Below are positions 58,733 to 64,000 of a stretch of DNA of 64,000 bases, one piece after another. The stretch lies in assembly GCA_947499725.1 (NCBI GenBank), contig CANMPK010000007.1, positions 18,949-82,948 on the forward strand. Direction: 5' to 3'. The DNA comes from an uncultured Paracoccaceae bacterium. GTDB taxonomy: Bacteria > Pseudomonadota > Alphaproteobacteria > Rhodobacterales > Rhodobacteraceae. Below the pieces are notes generated by a model. It was not told the origin of the DNA. It saw only the letters and a list, made by a program, of their open reading frames with translations, and ran no database searches. A program made the translations under genes and the position numbers. Each line of letters starts with the position of its first letter. The first letter of the stretch is position 1.

Positions 58733-59813
58733 CTTTCGCCCCCCCTCCTTTAATCGAAGAATTACCTGGCTCTCCTTGATGCTCTAAGAACAAAATTATT
58801 TTTTCTGCAAGTTCCTTGGAAGAAGATATAGGAAACTTGTGATTTTCAACTGGAGCAACAAAAACTCCGGACTGAATCATTTCGAGTAATTTCTCTATCA
58901 TCACCTGACTATTATCCGGATCAAAATACTCCGCGGCACAACCATGCAGCTCATGATATACATCAATACTGCTAAGAAGCAGTCGCGCACCGGCAAGCCT
59001 TGCTTCCATCGCGGGTCGCCCATAGCCTTCGGTCAATGATGTCGACAAAAAGACCTTCGTAGAAGCGAAGAGATTGAGCATTTGGAGGTCGGAAACTCCA
59101 CTAAGCACATCTACATTGTCGCCCGTTCGTTGCTTAAAGAAAGCTACCTGATCGGGCGGAACAATTGCGGTAAAGCTAAACCTATCTAAGTATCTTGCGG
59201 CTGTAAGGAATAACTCAGGTACCTTATGGGAAGCATTTGTTCCAACCCACAAAACATCTATCACTTTCTCTTGGAGTTCGTTGGCGTTATCGTTAGATGC
59301 ACCCTCAAATATATTATATATCACATCAGATTGAATATCATACCGTTGCAGAACGCCCTTTATCGTTTTTGATATTGAAATATTATACGTTCTTTTTAAG
59401 GGCCATTTCACCAAAAATCGATAATATAATTTAGCGGCTCGCGATCTCGGATACTCCAATTGGATAAGATCGTGTACAATAACAACACTAGAAACTAGTG
59501 GGAGACTTGGCGCATATTCTTGAGAAATAAACACTTTCATTCGAGCGTCGCGTTTGTACCACATGAATAATTGCAGAAGAATATATTCTCCAAGCCAACC
59601 GCCAAGTTTGCGCGCAATCTTGAATTGATTGACCTTTAGTCGGTTTTGTGCGGAGTAGCCCAGTATATGTAAGTATGATTCTGGAGTAACTAGTATTGTC
59701 GACCTACCCTGCGCTGCTAAACCATCTTGAATTTGACGCGCATATATCGCCATGCTCGATTTAGAGTTTGCCCCTGAGAACTGGGGAAAAAAAACTAGAA
59801 TAGGTTCGTCCAT
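58719..59813 (-). CDS. Glycosyltransferase, family 4 (GT-B)
   Basis: This 364-residue enzyme has VIDVLWVGTNASHKVPELFL in the hinge region, then LFASTKVFLSTSLTEGYGRPAMEARLAGARLLLSS, the classic GT4 donor-binding block with EGYG-x2-x-E. A short tail of glycine and lysine ends the protein and overlaps the next gene. It is the first gene after the Wzc-type kinase going leftwards. Confidence 0.88.
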   Translation of the reverse strand: MDEPILVFFPQFSGANSKSSMAIYARQIQDGLAAQGRSTILVTPESYLHILGYSAQNRLKVNQFKIARKLGGWLGEYILLQLFMWYKRDARMKVFISQEYAPSLPLVSSVVIVHDLIQLEYPRSRAAKLYYRFLVKWPLKRTYNISISKTIKGVLQRYDIQSDVIYNIFEGASNDNANELQEKVIDVLWVGTNASHKVPELFLTAARYLDRFSFTAIVPPDQVAFFKQRTGDNVDVLSGVSDLQMLNLFASTKVFLSTSLTEGYGRPAMEARLAGARLLLSSIDVYHELHGCAAEYFDPDNSQVMIEKLLEMIQSGVFVAPVENHKFPISSSKELAEKIILFLEHQGEPGNSSIKGGGAKGAGS

Positions 59814-59890
59814 AATAAAACTCTGCTCATTGCGTTTGGCTTCTTGGCACTAGTTCAAACTATCAAATATTGACTGTTTCCTGCACGCCC

Positions 59891-62023
59891 CTAGTCGTCG
59901 TAATATCCACCGCCATATGTGCCATAAGCACCTGAACGTTCACCATATCCGTAACGTTTCATCCCCTTGGGGTCGACCTGAGACAGTACCAAACCAGACA
60001 CATTCAAATTCACAGCAGCTAGCTCTTTTAGTGCAGCCTTAACCTGTGCCTTGCTCGTTGAATCCCACTTAACAGAATACATTATGGCGTCGCACGACTG
60101 TCCAATAATGCGCGCGTCTGGCACCACTAATACTGGTGGCGTGTCGATGATGATATAGTCATAAGCTTCCCGCAACGTTGCAAGAAATTTATTAAACCTA
60201 TCCGACGAAAACACATCTGCTGCGTTCACTTTGGATTTCTGCCCCATCAACACATCCGCGTTCAGCCGATCGCTGTGCATTACCGCTTCGTCTAAAGAAA
60301 CCTCACCGCTAACGACTGAGAGAATTCCATGGTCACCTGCCTCTTGCAGAAAATACTCATCTAGGGTTCGGCGACGAATGTCCCCCTCAACCAAGAGCAC
60401 CCGTTTGCCAAGGCCAGCAAGGTTATGTGCCAGTGAAATAGATTGCGTTGTTTTACCTTCGCCAGGGATAGTCGACGTAGACATAATAACCTGTGGAGGC
60501 GTGTCCAATTGAGACAGCAGGATCGAAGTTCGCAAATTGCGCACAGCTTCAACGGCAGCTGAGGTAGGTTTATCTTGAAGGTATTGCAGCAGATCCTGCC
60601 GGCCCTCCATCGGAATAAGCGGTATCTGCCCAATTACCTGTTCGCCTGTAACACTTAGAAGATCTTCAGCGTTGCGGAAGGTATCAGCGCGCATTTCCCT
60701 CAATAGAACGGTGGCAGCTCCGGCAATAATACCCAATACCAGCGTAAGCAAACCAATGCGTACGGTTCGCGGAGAAACCTTCTCACCAATAATTGCTTTG
60801 GACAGCACCCGGGCATCTGGGCTTTGAATGCCTTGCTGGATCGTAGTTTCTTTTAAACGTGTCAGGAATGTTTCGTATAGAATCGAAACCGTATCCAATT
60901 CACGGCTCATCTGTTGAATTACACCCAATTTACGGGCCTGATCATCTACCCGTATCTCCACGGAGGCGATGGTCTCCTCCAATGAAGACACCTGCGTGCG
61001 GGCACGCTCTAGGTTTGTTTCAGACCGCGCTAAGAGCAGCTCAACCCGGGTTTTGAAAACGCCACCTTCTTGCCAAAGCTCAATACCGCTCAACCCTTCG
61101 GAGATCCGGCGCAAAGTTGGGTCTTTGGTGGCTTCGAGGACTAATGGTACATCTTGGGCACTTACTGCGGTACGCAGCTGCACCAAATTAGCTGCTGCAT
61201 TTGCGGCATCATTTTTTTCGCCAATAAGCCGCTCGCGCAGCTCGCGGACCTGACGGTTCATCAACTCGAGCCCCTCGATATTGATATAGTCCGCCTCTGC
61301 CGCCGCATCTTTCAGGGCGCGGTCCTTTTCCTCAATCTCAATCTCTAGCTCGACGACACGCTCAGAAAGCCAAGTCACGCCTTCGTCCAAAGTAGCGAAT
61401 TTTACCCGAACCTGATCTTGCAAGTAGTTTTCGGCAATGGTGTTGGCAAGCTGTTCAGATTTGACTTTTCCTTCAGAATTAACGCTGATTGTTATCGCAA
61501 AAGTCTGACGTTTCACGCTCACAGACGTGCGCTCGCGCAGTCGTTTTACGGCTTCGTTGAGCAGCTCCTGATCGGTGTCCGGTTCATTTGGCCCAGCTAC
61601 GAGCTCAACAATAGTCGCCAGCGAAAATAGCCCTGGATCGATCAGCGTCGGATTAAATTCAGGATCCGATAGCAGGTCTAAGTCCTGGACCACTTTTTCC
61701 ATCAACTGACGTGAACGAATAACCTCAATCTCGGTATTGATTGATTCACTCTCACTAGACACTCCGGTGACAGCGCTCTGAATATCAATCAGCGACGGTT
61801 CGCTGTCTTCGATCGCAATTACCGTAGACGAGGAATAAATCGGCACCGCAACCTGCGTCGCATAGATGCCGCCGATCAGAAGCCCAACAAAAGCACACAG
61901 CGCGATCCACCATTTGCCGCGCCAGAGCGTGCCAAAAAGGGCCAACAGGTCAATCTCGTCATCGGGCATGATCGCCTGAGAGATCGCGTTGGTTTTGCCA
62001 CTCATCTTATTCTGGTCCAGCAT
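59891..62023 (-). CDS. wzc: Polysaccharide co-polymerase with tyrosine autokinase, Wzc/ExoP type
   Basis: This is a 710-residue inner-membrane protein. A Wzz domain with membrane segments near residues 37-55 and 425-443 flanks a long periplasmic coiled coil; the cytoplasmic BY-kinase domain has Walker A STIPGEGKTTQ, Walker A' VLLVEGDIRR and the DYIIIDTPPVL block. The C-terminal tail holds seven tyrosines in its last 21 residues (from KRYGYGERSG on), the autophosphorylation cluster. It sets chain length and couples to Wza. No low-molecular-weight tyrosine phosphatase (Wzb) is visible in the window. Confidence 0.94.
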   Translation of the reverse strand: MLDQNKMSGKTNAISQAIMPDDEIDLLALFGTLWRGKWWIALCAFVGLLIGGIYATQVAVPIYSSSTVIAIEDSEPSLIDIQSAVTGVSSESESINTEIEVIRSRQLMEKVVQDLDLLSDPEFNPTLIDPGLFSLATIVELVAGPNEPDTDQELLNEAVKRLRERTSVSVKRQTFAITISVNSEGKVKSEQLANTIAENYLQDQVRVKFATLDEGVTWLSERVVELEIEIEEKDRALKDAAAEADYINIEGLELMNRQVRELRERLIGEKNDAANAAANLVQLRTAVSAQDVPLVLEATKDPTLRRISEGLSGIELWQEGGVFKTRVELLLARSETNLERARTQVSSLEETIASVEIRVDDQARKLGVIQQMSRELDTVSILYETFLTRLKETTIQQGIQSPDARVLSKAIIGEKVSPRTVRIGLLTLVLGIIAGAATVLLREMRADTFRNAEDLLSVTGEQVIGQIPLIPMEGRQDLLQYLQDKPTSAAVEAVRNLRTSILLSQLDTPPQVIMSTSTIPGEGKTTQSISLAHNLAGLGKRVLLVEGDIRRRTLDEYFLQEAGDHGILSVVSGEVSLDEAVMHSDRLNADVLMGQKSKVNAADVFSSDRFNKFLATLREAYDYIIIDTPPVLVVPDARIIGQSCDAIMYSVKWDSTSKAQVKAALKELAAVNLNVSGLVLSQVDPKGMKRYGYGERSGAYGTYGGGYYDD

Positions 62024-62132
62024 CTAATTACTCCCAGCGTCCCAGACTGCAATCCAACAGTCAAAGACATCTCTATCTATCAATTTAATCTACCAATTCA
62101 CAGCGGCGTTTGTTCAACCACTGCGTCTTACG

Positions 62133-62882
62133 TCAAGCCTGTAGCATCTGCACGTCATGCCCATCAAAATACGCGGCCGTCAGGCGGCCCGTTGCGTAGG
62201 CGCCCGTGTCAATACTGACGACACCCTGCGATACAGTCGGCGTATCTACGATAGTATGGCCGTGCACAACCCAGTGCCCATCAATTCTGGGTTGTTTTCT
62301 AAACAAGGAATGCCCCCAAATCAACGGCTTCTCCCCCTGCCCTTCAATCGGCTCTTCGGGATGAGCCGCAGCGTGCACCGCATAGACGTTCCCATTCTTG
62401 TGCCAAAGCTTTAGCGCCTTAAGCCAGGCTAGCATGTCTTCGCCCATTTCGGCGACCATCGCATCGCGTAGCGGGACCAAATCATTAGGCGAACCAGAGA
62501 CACCAAAACTGGCGACGGTTTGCAATCCACCGTTCCGCAACCAACGTGGGCCCTTTTCTTCGGGGTGTTCGATGAAATCCAGACACATGCGTTCGTGGTT
62601 GCCCATCAGGCAAATCGCATCGTCGAGCTGCATGATCCGGCGTAGCACTTGCGCGCTTTCTTCACCCCGGTCGATGTAGTCGCCGACGAATAGCAGCTGC
62701 GCATCGGGCGCGTCTTTGGCGATTTTAGCCAGCAAGGTTTCCAACAAGTCAGCGCGCCCGTGCACGTCGCCGATCGCCACGAATGGCTTATCCACTGCAA
62801 TCGGTGGAATGTCTACTTCGATTGCCTCAGGCTCAACGGGTGCTTCCCGTTTCCCCAAAAGTCGGCCAAATAGTCCAGCCAT
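62133..62882 (-). CDS. PPP-family serine/threonine phosphatase
   Basis: This 249-residue metallophosphatase has the PPP signature GDVHGRADLLE, GDYIDRGEES and GNHERM, then WLRNGGLQTVASFG and late HGHTIVDTP. The length and blocks fit the PrpA/ApaH-like bacterial group. It lies 109 bases upstream of the kinase gene on the same strand. A role in reversing Wzc or other phosphorylation is possible but not shown. Confidence 0.87.
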   Translation of the reverse strand: MAGLFGRLLGKREAPVEPEAIEVDIPPIAVDKPFVAIGDVHGRADLLETLLAKIAKDAPDAQLLFVGDYIDRGEESAQVLRRIMQLDDAICLMGNHERMCLDFIEHPEEKGPRWLRNGGLQTVASFGVSGSPNDLVPLRDAMVAEMGEDMLAWLKALKLWHKNGNVYAVHAAAHPEEPIEGQGEKPLIWGHSLFRKQPRIDGHWVVHGHTIVDTPTVSQGVVSIDTGAYATGRLTAAYFDGHDVQMLQA

Positions 62883-63079
62883 GTCGCCCCCAACATTTTT
62901 CCACCGACATGCCAGTTTCTGACACAGGCAGCAAGTTCGGAGTCGTCAAACCACCGTTTAAGCAAGAATTTGCAGGGAAAGCGCCAGTTTACGGGCAACT
63001 GCCCTGCTGCCTTTCAAAAAAAGTCCAAGCCATTGTTTTTATTAACAATATTTTCCTTCACTTTACCGCAAACATGAAA

Positions 63080-63700
63080 TCACCCCAGCCCATCCACCAA
63101 AGACGCAATCGCCGCTTCTAGCTTGGCCCGATCAATGGATGAAAAGTCGCGGTCCACTTTGATCTCTAACCGCCCTACCCCGGCAGTACATTTCACCTGA
63201 CCGACGGTGCTCCGAATGTGGAACGTTGTCTTTGCCTTACTGCCTTTATTTCGCGCGGGCTGCTTCGGCTCTGGCACCTTATCTGCGGATAAGGATTCAA
63301 AACTCTCTAACCCCGCGTGGCGGCGCAAAACATCTAACTCGTCTTTGATACTGCGCGTATCCCACCCTTCCAAATCTTGCTTGATCCGGCCCGCGATCTC
63401 TGGGCGCTCTTTCATCTCACGCGCCAAGGTCACGCCAAGGGCGCGTGGAATTTCGGTTGGGTAATTTAACGACTCCCCTACCCTCTCGAGCAGCATGGCA
63501 AAGGATCGAATGTAGCTGCGCTTGGAATAGGGCGCTGACTGAAACAAGGCTGCCACGGCGGAAGACAAATCCTGAGCCTTTGTCGCGGGGTCAGCAGCAT
63601 TGTTCTGCGCGGCATGTGCCATCTCGGCAAAGGAAAGATCCTTGCGGATCAGGTTCTCGTCTACCATGCGACGGTAAAGACTCGCGATATCTGCCGACGC
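63080..63700 (-). pseudogene. ParB-type partition protein, N-terminal part missing
   Basis: From the ATG at 63667 195 codons read MVDENLIRKDLSFAEMAHAA, the ParB box II region, followed by an HTH-like SYIRSFAMLLERVGESLNYP block, a basic linker and a C-terminal IRSTVGQVKCTAG-VGRLEIKVD domain. Homology already starts 11 codons earlier (ASADIASLYRR), immediately after an in-frame TAG at 63701-63703. The box I and GERR nuclease-like domain that must precede box II is absent, as is any parA beside it. It is therefore a truncated plasmid partition gene. Production of the shorter protein cannot be excluded. Confidence 0.75.
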
Positions 63701-63925
63701 CTACTTCGGTCGAGAGAAAGCCATTCTAAAACAACGCGAAAGGACTAAATAGAACACACCCAAAGCTCGGCGCGTGCATCACGGCAAGCAGGCCACATAA
63801 TCAAACCAACCAAATGAGCCGAACACTTTCTCAGTCTGCGTCGCGTTTGGTTTCAAAAGCTCTAACGGCGGACCCGGCTTTGCCTTTCAAGGATTTGTAA
63901 GACTTTCGCCTGAGAAAGTTTGGAA

Positions 63926-64000
63926 TGGTGCCCCCACACGGACTCGAACCGCGGACCTACTGATTACAAATCAGTTGCTCTACCAGCTGAGCTATAGGGG
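63926..64000 (-). tRNA. tRNA-Thr (TGT anticodon), cut by the window edge
   Basis: Read leftwards from the window end, the sequence folds into a cloverleaf: acceptor arm CCCCTA with TGGGGG, D stem GCTC/GAGC, anticodon stem ACTGA/TCAGT around a TTTGTAA loop (anticodon TGT), the TTCGAGT T-loop and an encoded CCA at 63926-63928. The first 5' base lies just outside the window. It abuts the region with the truncated parB. Confidence 0.93.

Noticed and set aside
63830..63925. A short open minus-strand stretch directly downstream of the tRNA-Thr, considered as an integrase remnant.
   Set aside because: Only about 24 codons with basic character; no tyrosine recombinase motif can be seen.

Overview
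The window looks like a roseobacter-type alphaproteobacterium (Rhodobacteraceae). The protein sequences (SpeA, class I FBPase, TctABCDE, GH42/GH36 with a De Ley-Doudoroff route, the rfbCBDA order, Wza/Wzc) and the moderate GC content support this. It is inference from sequence only; no database was searched.

Left part, 1-31 kb (core and catabolic genes). speA (arginine decarboxylase) faces fbp and pgm across a 387-bp gap that ends in an orphan terminator, a possible small-RNA locus. A DUF3179 protein follows. Next is a tricarboxylate module: tctD-tctE plus a co-transcribed periplasmic binding protein on the minus strand, divergent from tctCBA. A minus-strand operon of about 13 kb then encodes galactoside uptake and breakdown: binding protein, two permeases, GH36 alpha-galactosidase, IlvD/Edd dehydratase, SDR, KDGal kinase, KDPGal aldolase, SMP-30 lactonase, GH42 beta-galactosidase and galactose mutarotase. 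An iclR regulator and the ABC ATPase gene lie divergently across a region with two perfect inverted repeats. An aldehyde dehydrogenase/DUF779 pair follows, with a GAF-Fis regulator; one 18-bp palindrome occurs both before the aldehyde dehydrogenase gene and before the regulator gene.

Right part, 31-64 kb (surface polysaccharide region). It holds rfbCBDA (dTDP-rhamnose), a FlaA1-type NDP-sugar dehydratase, Wza, a WecA/MraY-like initiating transferase, manC, ugd, a UDP-glucuronate epimerase, Wzi, gmd/fcl (GDP-fucose), four glycosyltransferase-type genes, Wzx, Wzy, a Wzc-type tyrosine autokinase and a PPP-type phosphatase. Together they describe a Wzx/Wzy capsule or exopolysaccharide system with rhamnose and fucose/mannose precursors. 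The UDP-glucuronate arm is broken: ugd has an amber codon at position 42 and the epimerase is cut after about 120 residues.

The cut in the epimerase is the left edge of a foreign module of about 5.5 kb: a MobV-type relaxase, a coiled-coil membrane protein, a VirC1/ParA-like ATPase with an altered P-loop, a secreted protein, two metallophosphoesterase paralogues (one broken by an amber codon) and an XRE regulator next to a 19-bp tandem repeat. Remnants of two IS3-type transposases and a frameshifted fragment resembling the DnaA N-terminal domain lie left of the polysaccharide genes. A 5'-truncated parB and a tRNA-Thr gene close the right end. My reading is that the polysaccharide region passed through, or derives from, a plasmid and is now decaying where the mobile pieces sit.
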